Of a DNA stretch of 64,000 nucleotides, positions 55,449-64,000 are shown one piece after another. The position numbers and the translations under genes were made by a program. Numbering within the stretch: position 1 is the first letter of the stretch; every line of letters starts with the position of its first letter. The notes under the pieces were generated by a model. That model was not told the DNA's origin and did no database searches. It saw only the letters and a list, made by a program, of their open reading frames with translations. The stretch comes from Candidatus Gastranaerophilales bacterium (GTDB lineage Bacteria > Cyanobacteriota > Vampirovibrionia > Gastranaerophilales > Gastranaerophilaceae), in contig CALURV010000015.1 of assembly GCA_944323285.1 (NCBI GenBank), positions 34,155 to 98,154 on the forward strand, in the 5' to 3' direction.

Positions 55449-56084
55449 ATGACAAAAGAAGTTTCAATATTAAGTACAAGCGGAAAGCAAGTCGGACAAA
55501 TTGCTCTTGATGACAAAGTATTCGGAGTAGAGCCGAATTTGCATGTAATGCATATGGCATTAAGAAGACAATTAAACAACGCAAGAGGCGGAAATGCTTG
55601 TGCAAAAACAAGAGCAGAAGTTTCAGGTGGTGGAAGAAAGCCATGGAAACAAAAAGGAACAGGTAGAGCAAGAGCAGGTTCAATCAGATCGCCATTGTTT
55701 GCAGGTGGTGGTGTAGTATTCGGACCAAAACCAAGAAGTTATGAATTTTCAATGCCGCAAAAAGCAAGAAGATTAGCATTAAAATCAGCTTTATCTGCAA
55801 GATTAGATAATACTGTTTTAGTAAAAGATTTTTCTGAAATAACAGAAGCTAAAACAAAGATGGTAGCAGAATCATTAAAAGCATTAAAGGTGGAAGGAAA
55901 GATTTTAATAATAGCAAATACGCAAGCTGCAGAAAACGGGCAATTAGAGTTAGCAGCAAGAAATCTTCCGAATGTAAAAATCATATTACCTTCAAATTTG
56001 AATGTAAAAGATTTACTGGAAGCTGACAGCTTAGTAATGACAGAAGCAGCAATACTAGAAATAACTGAGAGGTTATCGAAATAA
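55449..56084 (+). CDS. rplD: Ribosomal protein uL4
   Basis: Large-subunit exit-tunnel protein of 211 aa; RRQLNNARGGNACAKTRAEV, GGRKPWKQKGTGRARAGSIR and FGPKPRSYEF identify it. In many bacteria uL4 represses its own operon. The ATG at 55449 lies behind AAAAGGA; an earlier in-frame ATG at 55410 inside rplC is rejected. Overlaps rplW by 1 nt. Confidence 0.96.
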   Translation: MTKEVSILSTSGKQVGQIALDDKVFGVEPNLHVMHMALRRQLNNARGGNACAKTRAEVSGGGRKPWKQKGTGRARAGSIRSPLFAGGGVVFGPKPRSYEFSMPQKARRLALKSALSARLDNTVLVKDFSEITEAKTKMVAESLKALKVEGKILIIANTQAAENGQLELAARNLPNVKIILPSNLNVKDLLEADSLVMTEAAILEITERLSK

Positions 56085-56392
56085 TGAGTACAATGAAGCA
56101 AAATAAAGAGAGATTATACGATATCATAAAGAGACCTATAATCACAGAGAAATCAATGACAACAGCAGCATTATCTCAATATACATTTGAAGTAGCAAAA
56201 GATGCAACAAAAGTAGAGATAGCGCAAGCAATTGAGTTAGCATTTCCAGGAAGGAAAGTAACAAAAGTAAGAACGGTATATATGCCGTCACATGCAAAGA
56301 GAGTAGGATATTCAGTTGGCAGAACACAATCAAGCAAGAAAGCAATTGTAACAATTGAAGGTGATCCTATTGAAGAATTAGCAGGAGTGTAA
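56084..56392 (+). CDS. rplW: Ribosomal protein uL23
   Basis: 102-aa protein at the tunnel exit, where chaperones and SRP dock. [20 protein letters not shown] and [17 protein letters not shown] are typical. The start overlaps the rplD stop (TAATG). Confidence 0.95.
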   Translation: MSTMKQNKERLYDIIKRPIITEKSMTTAALSQYTFEVAKDATKVEIAQAIELAFPGRKVTKVRTVYMPSHAKRVGYSVGRTQSSKKAIVTIEGDPIEELAGV

Positions 56393-56396
56393 ACCG

Positions 56397-57224
56397 ATGG
56401 GTATAAGAAAAATTAATCCGACATCTCCGGGACAAAGAGGAATGACAAAGAGTGATTTTGCTGAAGTAACAACATCAACACCCGAAAAGTCATTATTGAG
56501 ACCAATAAGAAAAACAGCCGGAAGAAATAATACAGGCAGAATTACATGCCGTCATAAAGGTGGCGGTCATAAGCAGGCATATCGTGTAATAGATTTCAAA
56601 CGTGAAAAATTTGGAATTCCTGCAGTAGTAAAAACAATAGAATATGATCCAAACAGAAATGTAAGGATATCACTAGTATGTTATGCAGATGGAGAAAAGA
56701 GATATATATTAACTCCAAATGATTTAAAAGTGGGAGATACAATAGTATCTGGTCCTGAAGCAGATATACAAACAGGGAATGCATTACCATTAGAATTAAT
56801 TCCATTAGGTACAGTAATACATAATGTAGAGTTAATACCCGGCTGCGGAGCAAAATTAGTAAGAACAGCAGGCGGCGGTGCACAATTAATGGCAAAGGAA
56901 GGTAATTACGTTACAATCAAGATGCCAAGCTCAGAGATGAGAATGATAAGAAAAGAATGTTTAGCAACAATAGGCGTTTTAGGCAATGCTGAGTTTAAAA
57001 ACTTAAAGATAGGTAAAGCAGGACGTACACGTCACTTAGGAATAAGACCTACAGTAAGAGGTGTAACAATGAACCCTTGTGATCACCCACACGGTGGTGG
57101 TGAAGGTAAAACAGGTCCAGGCGGAAATCCTAAGACACCTTGGGGTAAACCAGCATTAGGTCGTAAGACAAGAAAAGTAAAGAAGACATCTGACAAATAT
57201 ATAGTCAGAGGAAGAAAACGCTAA
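56397..57224 (+). CDS. rplB: Ribosomal protein uL2
   Basis: 275-aa core protein needed for subunit association and peptidyl transfer. [40 protein letters not shown] and the catalytic-region [11 protein letters not shown] are conserved. Follows rplW by 4 nt. Confidence 0.98.
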   Translation: MGIRKINPTSPGQRGMTKSDFAEVTTSTPEKSLLRPIRKTAGRNNTGRITCRHKGGGHKQAYRVIDFKREKFGIPAVVKTIEYDPNRNVRISLVCYADGEKRYILTPNDLKVGDTIVSGPEADIQTGNALPLELIPLGTVIHNVELIPGCGAKLVRTAGGGAQLMAKEGNYVTIKMPSSEMRMIRKECLATIGVLGNAEFKNLKIGKAGRTRHLGIRPTVRGVTMNPCDHPHGGGEGKTGPGGNPKTPWGKPALGRKTRKVKKTSDKYIVRGRKR

Positions 57225-57239
57225 TAAAGGAGATAATTA

Positions 57240-57530
57240 ATGACACGTTCACTAAAAAAAGGTGTATATGTACACGATTCTTTAAAAGCAAAGATAGATA
57301 AATTAAATGCTAATAAAGAGAAGAGAGTAATAAAGACTTGGTCCAGAGCGTCTATGATTACTCCTGAGAATCCGGACATGGTTGGACATACAATAGCAGT
57401 ATATAACGGTAAAACTCACGTACCTGTATATATATCAGAGCCAATGGTCGGACACAGATTAGGTGAATTTGCACCTACAAGAATGTTTAGAGGCCACGCA
57501 GGGCAAGATAAAACAGCGAAGAGGAAATAG
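57240..57530 (+). CDS. rpsS: Ribosomal protein uS19
   Basis: 96-aa small-subunit head protein; [38 protein letters not shown] and [23 protein letters not shown] precedes the ATG. Confidence 0.97.
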   Translation: MTRSLKKGVYVHDSLKAKIDKLNANKEKRVIKTWSRASMITPENPDMVGHTIAVYNGKTHVPVYISEPMVGHRLGEFAPTRMFRGHAGQDKTAKRK

Positions 57531-57533
57531 ATT

Positions 57534-57872
57534 ATGGAAGCTAAGGCAAGACAAACAGATATAACAATGCCGGCAAGAAAATTACGCAGAGTAATAAATC
57601 TTGTAAGAGGCAAATCAGCATCAGAAGCATTAAGTATGTTGAAGTTTATGCCATATTTTGCAGCAAGAGTTGTAGAGAAAAACATAACTGCAGCTATAGC
57701 AAATGCAGCTGAAAAGTTTGGTGCAACAGCAGAAAGCTTAAAAGTTTCTGAAATATATGCAGATGAATCAAGAACACTTAAAAGAGGTAAACCGAGAGCT
57801 CAAGGTAGAATATACTCAAGAGTAAAACGCACATCTCATTTAACTGTTAAAGTAACAAAAGAATCAAAGTAG
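57534..57872 (+). CDS. rplV: Ribosomal protein uL22
   Basis: 112-aa tunnel-lining protein with MPARKLRRVINLVRGKSASE and GRAQGRIYSRVKRTSHLTVK-like text (KPRAQGRIYSRVKRTSHLTV). Starts 3 nt after rpsS. Confidence 0.96.
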   Translation: MEAKARQTDITMPARKLRRVINLVRGKSASEALSMLKFMPYFAARVVEKNITAAIANAAEKFGATAESLKVSEIYADESRTLKRGKPRAQGRIYSRVKRTSHLTVKVTKESK

Positions 57873-57884
57873 AAGGTAATAGAT

Positions 57885-58649
57885 ATGGGACAAAAGACAC
57901 ATCCAACCGGATTTAGAGTAGGAATAATACAACCTTGGTTTAGCACATGGTTTGCAAAAAAAGATTATCCTGAATTTGTCGCAGAAGATGCAAAAATCAG
58001 AAAATTTGTAAAGAAGAGATTATATGCAGCAGGCATATCAAGGATATTAATAGCAAGAAAAGCTCAAAATGTTACTGTAACAGTAGTAACAGCGAAGCCA
58101 GGTGTAGTAGTAGGCCGTGGCGGACAAGGAATAGATGAATTAAGAGTCGCGATAGCAAAATTAATTAATAAAACTGTAACAGTAGATGTAGTTGAAGTAG
58201 CAAGAGTTGATGTAGATTCTCAGTTAGTAGCAGAATCAATAGCACTTCAATTAGAAAAGAGAATTGCATTCAGAAGAGCAATGAAGCAAGCAATGCAAAG
58301 AGCAATGAGAGCTGGAGCTCAAGGTATAAAAGTTATGGTATCAGGCAGATTAGGCGGAGCAGAAATTGCGCGTAGTGAATGGGCGAAGGAAGGAAGAATA
58401 CCCCTTCAAACATTAAGAGCAAATGTAGATTATGGCTTTGCCGAAGCTGATACAATAATGGGTAAAATTGGTGTTAAGGTTTGGATATTTAAAGGTAATT
58501 TAATGCCTGGAGAGATGGCAGATCAAAACATCAAAGTAAAGAAGGCCGGAGCAAATAATTTTGAGGAAAAACCGGTAGGTTCAAGAAGAAAAAAGAAAGC
58601 GTCAGCTCAAGCAGTACAAGAAGTAAGTACTGAAGAAGAAAATAATTAG
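57885..58649 (+). CDS. rpsC: Ribosomal protein uS3
   Basis: 254-aa protein of the mRNA entry channel with a KH domain ([20 protein letters not shown]) and the phrase [20 protein letters not shown]. The last ~35 residues ([18 protein letters not shown]) are a basic-acidic tail beyond the usual core. Confidence 0.97.
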   Translation: MGQKTHPTGFRVGIIQPWFSTWFAKKDYPEFVAEDAKIRKFVKKRLYAAGISRILIARKAQNVTVTVVTAKPGVVVGRGGQGIDELRVAIAKLINKTVTVDVVEVARVDVDSQLVAESIALQLEKRIAFRRAMKQAMQRAMRAGAQGIKVMVSGRLGGAEIARSEWAKEGRIPLQTLRANVDYGFAEADTIMGKIGVKVWIFKGNLMPGEMADQNIKVKKAGANNFEEKPVGSRRKKKASAQAVQEVSTEEENN

Positions 58650-58679
58650 TAAACAATGAATTAGGAGCGAAAAACAATT

Positions 58680-59093
58680 ATGTTAATGCCCAAGAAAACT
58701 AAATATCGTAAGATGATGAAAGGCAGAATGAAAGGTCATGAAACCAGAGGAACTGAATTAGAATTAGGTTCATATGGTTTGCAAGCCCAAGATCCTGCAT
58801 GGATAACAAGCAGACAAATAGAAGCTGCAAGAAGAGCTATGACTCGTGAAATAAAAAGAGGCGGTAATGTTTGGATAAAGATATTTCCGGATAAACCAAT
58901 TACAGCAAAACCTGCTGAAACTCGTATGGGTAAGGGAAAAGGTAACCCAGAATATTGGGTAGCTGTAGTAAAACCGGGTAGAATTCTTTTTGAATTAGAT
59001 TATCCACAGAGAGAAGTAGCTATTCATGCACTTGAATTAGCTGCACAAAAACTTCCAATAAAAGTAAAAATTGTTGAGAAAACAGGTGAATAG
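58680..59093 (+). CDS. rplP: Ribosomal protein uL16
   Basis: 137-aa protein near the A site; begins [20 protein letters not shown] as usual and contains [20 protein letters not shown] and [25 protein letters not shown] lies 12 nt upstream. Confidence 0.97.
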   Translation: MLMPKKTKYRKMMKGRMKGHETRGTELELGSYGLQAQDPAWITSRQIEAARRAMTREIKRGGNVWIKIFPDKPITAKPAETRMGKGKGNPEYWVAVVKPGRILFELDYPQREVAIHALELAAQKLPIKVKIVEKTGE

Positions 59094-59095
59094 CT

Positions 59096-59308
59096 ATGAA
59101 ATTAGAAGAAATACGCGAAAAATCAATTAAAGAACTTAATGAAATAGTAGTTGATTGTAAAAAACAATTATTTGATTTAAGATTCAAAAAATATACAAAT
59201 AAGTATGAAAATGCTACTGATTTAGGGAAAGCAAATTCTCAAATAAAAGAAATCAGAAAAACAATAGCAAGAGTAAAAACAGTAATAAAGCAAAAAGAAT
59301 TAGCATAA
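59096..59308 (+). CDS. rpmC: Ribosomal protein uL29
   Basis: 70-aa two-helix protein at the tunnel exit: LEEIREKSIKELNEIVVDCK, LFDLRFKKYTNKYENATDLG, KEIRKTIARVKTVI. Starts 2 nt after rplP. Confidence 0.94.
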   Translation: MKLEEIREKSIKELNEIVVDCKKQLFDLRFKKYTNKYENATDLGKANSQIKEIRKTIARVKTVIKQKELA

Positions 59309-59326
59309 AAATGAGGTCAATAAAAA

Positions 59327-59572
59327 ATGCCTAAGAAAGAAAAGCAAGGTGTTGTAGTAAGTAATAAAATGGAGAAGACAGCTGTAGTAAAAGTTGCTTC
59401 ATACAATCAACATCCAAAGTATAAAAAAATTATAGAGACAACAAAAAATTACAAAGCACACGATGAGCTAAATCAATGCAGTGAAGGTGATATTGTAAGA
59501 ATAGTTGAATCTAAACCGATTTCAGGTGGCAAGCGTTGGGTTGTATCTGAAATTGTAGAAAAAGTAAAATAA
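59327..59572 (+). CDS. rpsQ: Ribosomal protein uS17
   Basis: 81-aa OB-fold protein: [60 protein letters not shown]. Confidence 0.96.
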   Translation: MPKKEKQGVVVSNKMEKTAVVKVASYNQHPKYKKIIETTKNYKAHDELNQCSEGDIVRIVESKPISGGKRWVVSEIVEKVK

Positions 59573-59608
59573 CAAAGAAGTAAAGTTAATTTCAAAGGAT
59601 GAAATAAG

Positions 59609-59977
59609 ATGATACAGCAAGAGACAAGATTACAAGTAGCAGATAATACAGGTGCAAAAGAGCTGTTATGCATACGTGTAATGGGCAGTTCAAATAAGAA
59701 ATATGCACATGTAGGAGATGTTATAGTAGCGGCAGTAAAAGATGCTACTCCAAATATGGCTGTAAAAAAATCTGAAGTCGTAAAAGCAGTTGTTGTAAGA
59801 ACAAAAGCAGACATCAAAAGAGCAGACGGCAGTGTAATCAGATTTGATGAGAATGCAGCAGTAATAATAAACAAAGACGGTAACCCGAGAGGTACTCGTG
59901 TATTCGGACCGGTTGCCAGAGAGCTTAGAGATAAAAACTTTATGAAAATAATTTCTCTTGCTCCGGAAGTAATTTAG
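59609..59977 (+). CDS. rplN: Ribosomal protein uL14
   Basis: 122-aa protein at the subunit interface: [68 protein letters not shown] precedes the ATG. Confidence 0.97.
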   Translation: MIQQETRLQVADNTGAKELLCIRVMGSSNKKYAHVGDVIVAAVKDATPNMAVKKSEVVKAVVVRTKADIKRADGSVIRFDENAAVIINKDGNPRGTRVFGPVARELRDKNFMKIISLAPEVI

Positions 59978-59987
59978 GAGACGAAAA

Positions 59988-60326
59988 ATGAGAAACAAGA
60001 AACCAGTTGAAAAACATAATATACATGTTAAAAGCGGAGATAAAGTTGTAGTTACCTCCGGAAAAGACAAAGGTAAAGTAAGTTCCGTAAAAAAAGTAAT
60101 AACATCAGAAAACAAAGTAATTGTTGAAGGTGCAAATATAGTAACGAAGGCACAAAAAGCACAAGGCGGGAATCAAGGCGGATTAATAAAGATGGAAGCA
60201 GCAATGGATTCATCAAAAGTAATGTTATATTGTCCGGCTTGTGAAAAAGCAACAAGAATAAAATATGATGTTGTAGACAATAAAAAAGTTAGAATCTGCA
60301 AAAAATGTGGAGAAAAATTAGACTAG
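59988..60326 (+). CDS. rplX: Ribosomal protein uL24
   Basis: 112-aa KOW-domain protein: [40 protein letters not shown]. The C-terminus has [10 protein letters not shown] and CKKCGEKL, a zinc-type ending found in many bacteria. Confidence 0.95.
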   Translation: MRNKKPVEKHNIHVKSGDKVVVTSGKDKGKVSSVKKVITSENKVIVEGANIVTKAQKAQGGNQGGLIKMEAAMDSSKVMLYCPACEKATRIKYDVVDNKKVRICKKCGEKLD

Positions 60327-60381
60327 TACAAAGTATGGGTATTCCGTCAGGGGGATACATTCTACGAAAAGGAAAGAAAAA
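60327..60381 (+). promoter_or_regulatory. Structured spacer before rplE
   Basis: A 55-nt gap containing GTATTCC (60339-60345) that can pair with the GGGATAC near 60351-60358 around GTCAG. Longer than most gaps in the cluster; an RNA element is possible but unproved. Confidence 0.3.
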
Positions 60382-60933
60382 ATGACAGTATTAACAAAAA
60401 ACTTAAAAACAAAGTATGATGAAGAAGTAAAGAAAATTCTTCAAGAAGAATTCAAATATGAGAATGCTCATCAAATACCAAAATTAAGTAAGATTGTATT
60501 AAATATGGGAGTTGGTGAAGCTTGTCATAATTCAAAATTAGCAGAAGCAATAGTAAATCAATTAACAAAAATTTCAGGACAAAAAGCGTTATCAACAAAA
60601 GCTAAGAAGTCAATTGCAGCATTTAAGTTAAGAGAAGGAATGCCAGTTGGTGCAATGGTAACACTTAGAGGTGAAAGAATGTATGATTTCTTACAAAAGC
60701 TTATATGTGTAGTACTTCCAAGAATTCGTGACTTTAGAGGTGTAAGCACAAAGAGTTTTGATGGAAGAGGAAACTATACATTAGGTTTAAAAGAACAGTC
60801 ATTATTTCCTGAAATTTCTTATGATGAATTAGATGCAGTTCATGGAATGAACATTTCAATAATAACAACAGCAAATACGGATGAAGAAGCCAGAGCTTTA
60901 TTAAGAGCCCTTGGAATGCCATTTAAAAAATAA
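60382..60933 (+). CDS. rplE: Ribosomal protein uL5
   Basis: 183-aa central-protuberance protein binding 5S r[73 protein letters not shown] precedes the ATG. Confidence 0.97.
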   Translation: MTVLTKNLKTKYDEEVKKILQEEFKYENAHQIPKLSKIVLNMGVGEACHNSKLAEAIVNQLTKISGQKALSTKAKKSIAAFKLREGMPVGAMVTLRGERMYDFLQKLICVVLPRIRDFRGVSTKSFDGRGNYTLGLKEQSLFPEISYDELDAVHGMNISIITTANTDEEARALLRALGMPFKK

Positions 60934-60948
60934 CAAAAGGAGTAAATC

Positions 60949-61155
60949 GTGGCAAAGAAAGCAATGATAAATAAAGAGCTAAGAAGAGAAGCATTAGCAG
61001 CAAAAGGAAAATATCCAAGAGTAAGATTACATAACAGATGTTCAATATGCGGAAGACCACATGGTTTTCACAGAGACTTTGGTATTTGCAGAATATGCTT
61101 AAGAAAAATGGCTCATCAAGGTTTATTGCCGGGTGTAGTAAAAGCTAGTTGGTAA
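60949..61155 (+). CDS. rpsN: Ribosomal protein uS14, zinc-binding (type Z) form
   Basis: 68-aa protein with the zinc ribbon [20 protein letters not shown], so the short zinc-dependent form. The start is GTG at 60949 behind AAAAGGAG. Residues 1-22 include [20 protein letters not shown]. Confidence 0.95.
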   Translation: MAKKAMINKELRREALAAKGKYPRVRLHNRCSICGRPHGFHRDFGICRICLRKMAHQGLLPGVVKASW

Positions 61156-61252
61156 TCAATAGATTGATTTCGATAACTTTTCTATACTGCTGGATAAATT
61201 TTAGTAAGTAGTTGACGAAGATTCGTTATAAAAAGTAAAGGAATAATAAAAA

Positions 61253-61654
61253 ATGAATACAGATCCAATAGCAGATATGCTGACAAGAATAAGAAATGCA
61301 AATATGGTATCATTACCGCAAGTGGAGATGCCAAGTTCTAAGTTAAAAGTAGAATTAGCAAAATTATTAAAGTCAGAAGGTTATGTAGAAGATTATGCTG
61401 TAGTAGAAAAAGAAGGCAGCAATTTCAAGACATTAAAAATAACTTTAAAATATGATGAAAAATCAAAACCGGTAATTTCTAATTTGAAGAGATTATCAAG
61501 ACCGGGATTAAGAAATTATTGCAAAGCAAAAGATATACCACAAGTATTAGGCGGTATGGGTATAGCAATAATATCAACAAGTAAAGGATTATTAACAGAC
61601 AGAAGAGCAAAGAAAGAGAATGTTGGCGGCGAAATTCTTTGTTATGTATGGTAA
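61253..61654 (+). CDS. rpsH: Ribosomal protein uS8
   Basis: 133-aa protein; in E. coli it represses the spc operon. MNTDPIADMLTRIRNANMVS, RPGLRNYCKAKDIPQVLGGM and KENVGGEILCYVW. A 97-nt gap precedes it. Confidence 0.96.
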   Translation: MNTDPIADMLTRIRNANMVSLPQVEMPSSKLKVELAKLLKSEGYVEDYAVVEKEGSNFKTLKITLKYDEKSKPVISNLKRLSRPGLRNYCKAKDIPQVLGGMGIAIISTSKGLLTDRRAKKENVGGEILCYVW

Positions 61655-61699
61655 TCATAGATAAATAAAAGCGTAAAATATAAAATTGGAGATAAAAAG

Positions 61700-62239
61700 A
61701 TGTCACGTATAGGCAAATTACCGGTAATAATACCAGATGGTGTTGAGGTAACAATAGAAGGACAAAAAGTAACTGCAAAAGGACCTTTAGGAACTGAATC
61801 AGTTGAAATTCGTTCTGAAATAAAAATAGAAAAACAAGATAATAAAATTGTTTTAACAAGAATAAACGATGAAAGAAAATCAAGATCATTGCACGGTTTA
61901 TCAAGAACATTGGTAGCGAATGTTGTAAATGGTGTTAAAACTGGATTTACAAAAAAGCTTGAAATAGTTGGTGTTGGTTATCGTGCTCAAATGCAAGGTA
62001 ATACATTAAACTTAGCTTTAGGTTATTCACATCCTGTTGATATAGTTGCACCTGAAGGTATAAAGATTGCTGTAGATCAAAATACAAAAATAACAATTAC
62101 AGGTGCTAATAAGCAAACAGTAGGTGATGTTGCTGCGTTAATAAGAAGCAAGAGACCACCTGAAGTTTATAAAGGAAAAGGTATTAAATACGAAGGCGAA
62201 CATATAAGAAGAAAAGCCGGAAAAACAGGTAAGAAATAA
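61700..62239 (+). CDS. rplF: Ribosomal protein uL6
   Basis: 179-aa protein near the factor-binding site: [60 protein letters not shown]. Confidence 0.97.
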   Translation: MSRIGKLPVIIPDGVEVTIEGQKVTAKGPLGTESVEIRSEIKIEKQDNKIVLTRINDERKSRSLHGLSRTLVANVVNGVKTGFTKKLEIVGVGYRAQMQGNTLNLALGYSHPVDIVAPEGIKIAVDQNTKITITGANKQTVGDVAALIRSKRPPEVYKGKGIKYEGEHIRRKAGKTGKK

Positions 62240-62264
62240 ATAATTTAAGTAGAAGAGCCAAAAT

Positions 62265-62291
62265 AAACCCTTGATAATATCAAGAAGGTTT
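62265..62291 (+). promoter_or_regulatory. Hairpin in the rplF-rplR gap
   Basis: AAACC (62265-62269) and CTTGAT pair with ATCAAG and GGTTT (62287-62291) around AAT, 19 nt before the rplR start. It has no T-run, so it is not a classic terminator; leader or processing role is inferred. Confidence 0.4.
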
Positions 62292-62309
62292 GGGTGAAAG
62301 GAAAGAAAA

Positions 62310-62678
62310 ATGATAAAACAAGTAAACAAAAAATTAGCAACTCAAAAACGTCATCAAAGACTAAGAAATAAAATTGCAGGTACCGCAGAATCACCTCGTC
62401 TAGCAGTATATAGAAGTACAAAACATATATATGCTCAAATAATAGATGATGTAAAAGGTGTAACATTAGTATCAGCTTCTTCATTAGATAAAGATTTAAG
62501 AAGTGAGTTGGCCCATGGTGGTAATATAGAATCTGCAAAAGTTGTTGGTGAAGCTATAGCAAAGAAGGCTTTAAAAGCAGGAATTAAAGATGTTGTATTT
62601 GATCGCGGAGGTTTCTTATATCACGGAAGAGTTGCAGCATTAGCAGATGCAGCTAGAGAAGCCGGGTTAAATTTCTAA
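62310..62678 (+). CDS. rplR: Ribosomal protein uL18
   Basis: 122-aa 5S rRNA-binding protein: [70 protein letters not shown] precedes the ATG. Here it is the last gene of the cluster: a strong terminator follows and rpsE, rpmD, rplO and secY are not next. Confidence 0.97.
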   Translation: MIKQVNKKLATQKRHQRLRNKIAGTAESPRLAVYRSTKHIYAQIIDDVKGVTLVSASSLDKDLRSELAHGGNIESAKVVGEAIAKKALKAGIKDVVFDRGGFLYHGRVAALADAAREAGLNF

Positions 62679-62698
62679 TTAAACATAAGAACAAAAAT

Positions 62699-62730
62699 AA
62701 AAAAGACCCCATAAGGGGTCTTTTTTATTT
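62699..62730 (+). terminator. Intrinsic terminator after rplR
   Basis: AAAAAAGACCCC / GGGGTCTTTTTT with loop ATAA (62699-62726) and a T-rich tail. A very stable terminator ending the ribosomal transcript. Confidence 0.92.
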
Positions 62731-62751
62731 TGAGTAAATTATTTTTTTATT

Positions 62752-62871
62752 GTCCGAGAAAAAATTCACAATAAGCTGAAAGTGTGAGTGAATTTTTTGA
62801 GTGGCGTTTTTAAAAGGTGAGTACTTTGTTAGCGAGGATGACTCGGTAACAAAGTACGATACTAGATTAAA
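62752..62871 (+). repeat. Dispersed composite repeat, intact modules A and B
   Basis: Best copy. Module A: arms AAAAAATTCAC (62759-62769) and GTGAATTTTTT (62788-62798) around AATAAGCTGAAAGTGTGA. Module B: GTACTTTGTTA (62821-62831) pairs perfectly with TAACAAAGTAC (62847-62857); inside, CGAG pairs with CTCG around GATGA. It ends GATACTAGATTAAAT, overlapping the 3' end of the recF frame. Confidence 0.9.
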
Positions 62872-63995
62872 TTTATGGAATTATCTTTAATTTCAAAAAT
62901 TTCTACATCTTTTAAGTATTCTTCTTTAAAATGGATAGTATCAACAGATGTAATAATTGTTTGAGTTTCATTTCCTATTGCATTAAGTAGAAAATTTTGT
63001 CTTAAATCATCAAGCTAAGCTAATACATCATCAAGTAAAAGAATAGCATTGGTATTTATTTTTTCTTTAATTAATTGAAGTTCTGCAAGTTTAAGAGCTA
63101 AAACAATTGTTCTTTGTTGTCCTTGTGAAGCATATTTTTTAGAGTCATTATTGTTTATATAAAAAGAAATATCATCTCTGTGAGGACCTAAAATTGATTG
63201 ACCTCTAATAATTTCTTCAAGTGTTTTTTCTTTAAGTTTCTTTTTAAAATTTTCAAGAATAAATTCATTATTAAATTCTATTTTTTCGCAAGCGGAAATA
63301 TCACCAATTATGCACGAATTATAATATAAGGATAAGTCTTCATTATTAGAGATTTGAGAATGTTTTTCTTTAGCAATTTTTTGAAGTTCATAGAGGAAGT
63401 TTAGTCTAATAAAAGATATATTACTTCCTGTAATTGCAAGTTGTTCATTCCATATATCAAGGAGTGAAGTGTCAGAATTAATATTACCTTTTAAATTTTT
63501 TAAGTAATTATTTTTTTGAGTTTTTATTTTATTATATTTTGCAAGTCTTTCTGAATAGGCGGGAAAAATTTGACTAATAGCCAAGTCAAGCCATTTTCTT
63601 CTGTCATCCGGAGTTCCTCTTAATAAGAGTAAGTCATTTGTTGTAAAACAAACAGTTGAAATATTACTTATAAACTCAGAAGATTTATTCTTGTTTAAAC
63701 CATTCACTTTGAATTTTTTTCTGTTTGGAGGATTTATATATATTTCTAAGTCAATATCAACATCAAATTTTTTAACTTCAGCTTTAATATTGCAATAATT
63801 TTCCCCCCAGCGAATTAACTCACTATCAGATTTTGTTCTTAATGCATCAAGAGTAGATAAATAATAGATGGACTCTAAAAGATTTGTTTTCCCCTGAGCG
63901 TTTTTTCCTATGAAAAGAATTTTGTTAGAGTTAAAAGAAATCTCAATATCATCATAATTTCTGTAATTTTTAAGTTTTAGATTTTTAATAAACAT
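62862..63995 (-). pseudogene. recF: recF with in-frame amber stop (possible pseudogene)
   Basis: RecF loads RecA with RecO/RecR at gaps. Walker A is GKNAQGKTNLLES (30-42), signature ASQGQQRTIVLALKLAELQL, Walker B ILLLDDVLA. The open frame stops at 63015, just after DDVLA (326 aa), where the family has (F/L)(S/A)ELD. The DNA reads GCT-TAG-CTT; past the TAG the same frame continues LDDLRQNFLLNAIGNETQTI and ITSVDTIHFKEEY to a TAG at 62862, giving a normal ~377 aa. A single G-to-T change (GAG to TAG) explains it. The lost part includes the D-loop aspartate, so the shortened product should be inactive unless read through. Confidence 0.85.
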
Positions 63996-64000
63996 AGCTG

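Noticed and set aside
61203..61232. TTGACG with TTATAA as an internal promoter before rpsH
   Set aside because: The spacer is only about 9-10 nt, too short for a sigma-70 promoter.
62752..62871. Repeat family as a CRISPR array
   Set aside because: Copies are kilobases apart, differ in sequence, and lack regular spacers or cas genes.
62862..63014. Separate small gene after the recF stop
   Set aside because: The frame is continuous with recF and its residues are the expected RecF C-terminus; there is no own start or ribosome site.

Overview
The window is AT-rich, densely coding bacterial chromosome. It most resembles the gut Vampirovibrionia/Gastranaerophilales ('Melainabacteria', non-photosynthetic relatives of Cyanobacteria). 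That placement is inferred from the class III signal of the prepilin at 31233, an anaerobic 2-oxoacid:ferredoxin oxidoreductase, and several lineage-looking membrane proteins beside ordinary housekeeping genes. I saw no tRNA, rRNA, CRISPR array, IS element or prophage.

Layout. 1-2474: the end of an unknown gene, then the hom-thrC operon on the minus strand. 2658-3247: a small Ser/Gly/Cys-rich repeat peptide and a zinc-ribbon protein. 3494-9006: a run of two divergent paralogous membrane proteins, a GH13 alpha-amylase-family protein and a small membrane protein. 8975-11499: pilT-recO-deoC (minus). 11647-18416: smc-scpA-scpB and a membrane-anchored matrixin-like protease with a repeat-rich tail. 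18503-23912: mutS, a GT-C-like membrane protein and rimO (minus). 23982-27692: ribD between two small membrane proteins, then a GAF-GGDEF diguanylate cyclase. 27951-30412: coaD, a coiled-coil protein and dnaB. 31233-31865: a prepilin with its own near-consensus promoter and terminator. 31960-36716: gatB (minus), a secreted protein, a Crp/Fnr regulator and obgE. 36720-37123: a tiny divergent locus (24-aa peptide and small HTH protein) around TATAGTCTA operator-like boxes. 37127-41362: a DEDDh exonuclease, a YbaK-family deacylase and the four-subunit oxidoreductase. 41355-45882: a methionine gamma-lyase family protein (minus), LCP ligase, hisG and mazG. 46285-53264: a hybrid histidine kinase, a receiver, a degenerate PilB/GspE-like ATPase and a Ski2-like helicase. 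53407-54045: an EF-hand-like protein (minus). 54358-62678: ribosomal genes rpsJ to rplR. 62862-63995: recF (minus), with an in-frame stop.

Most notable signals: (1) a dispersed two-module intergenic hairpin repeat, at least seven occurrences, all in one orientation; (2) the 36720-37123 peptide/regulator locus with phased operators over a near-consensus promoter; (3) the repeat peptide at 2658; (4) the recF amber codon; (5) the S10-spc cluster ending after rplR; (6) a kinase-receiver-degenerate pilus ATPase operon; (7) a short N-terminal (V/A)(S/R)F-x-(G/A/K)K motif shared by four unrelated proteins.
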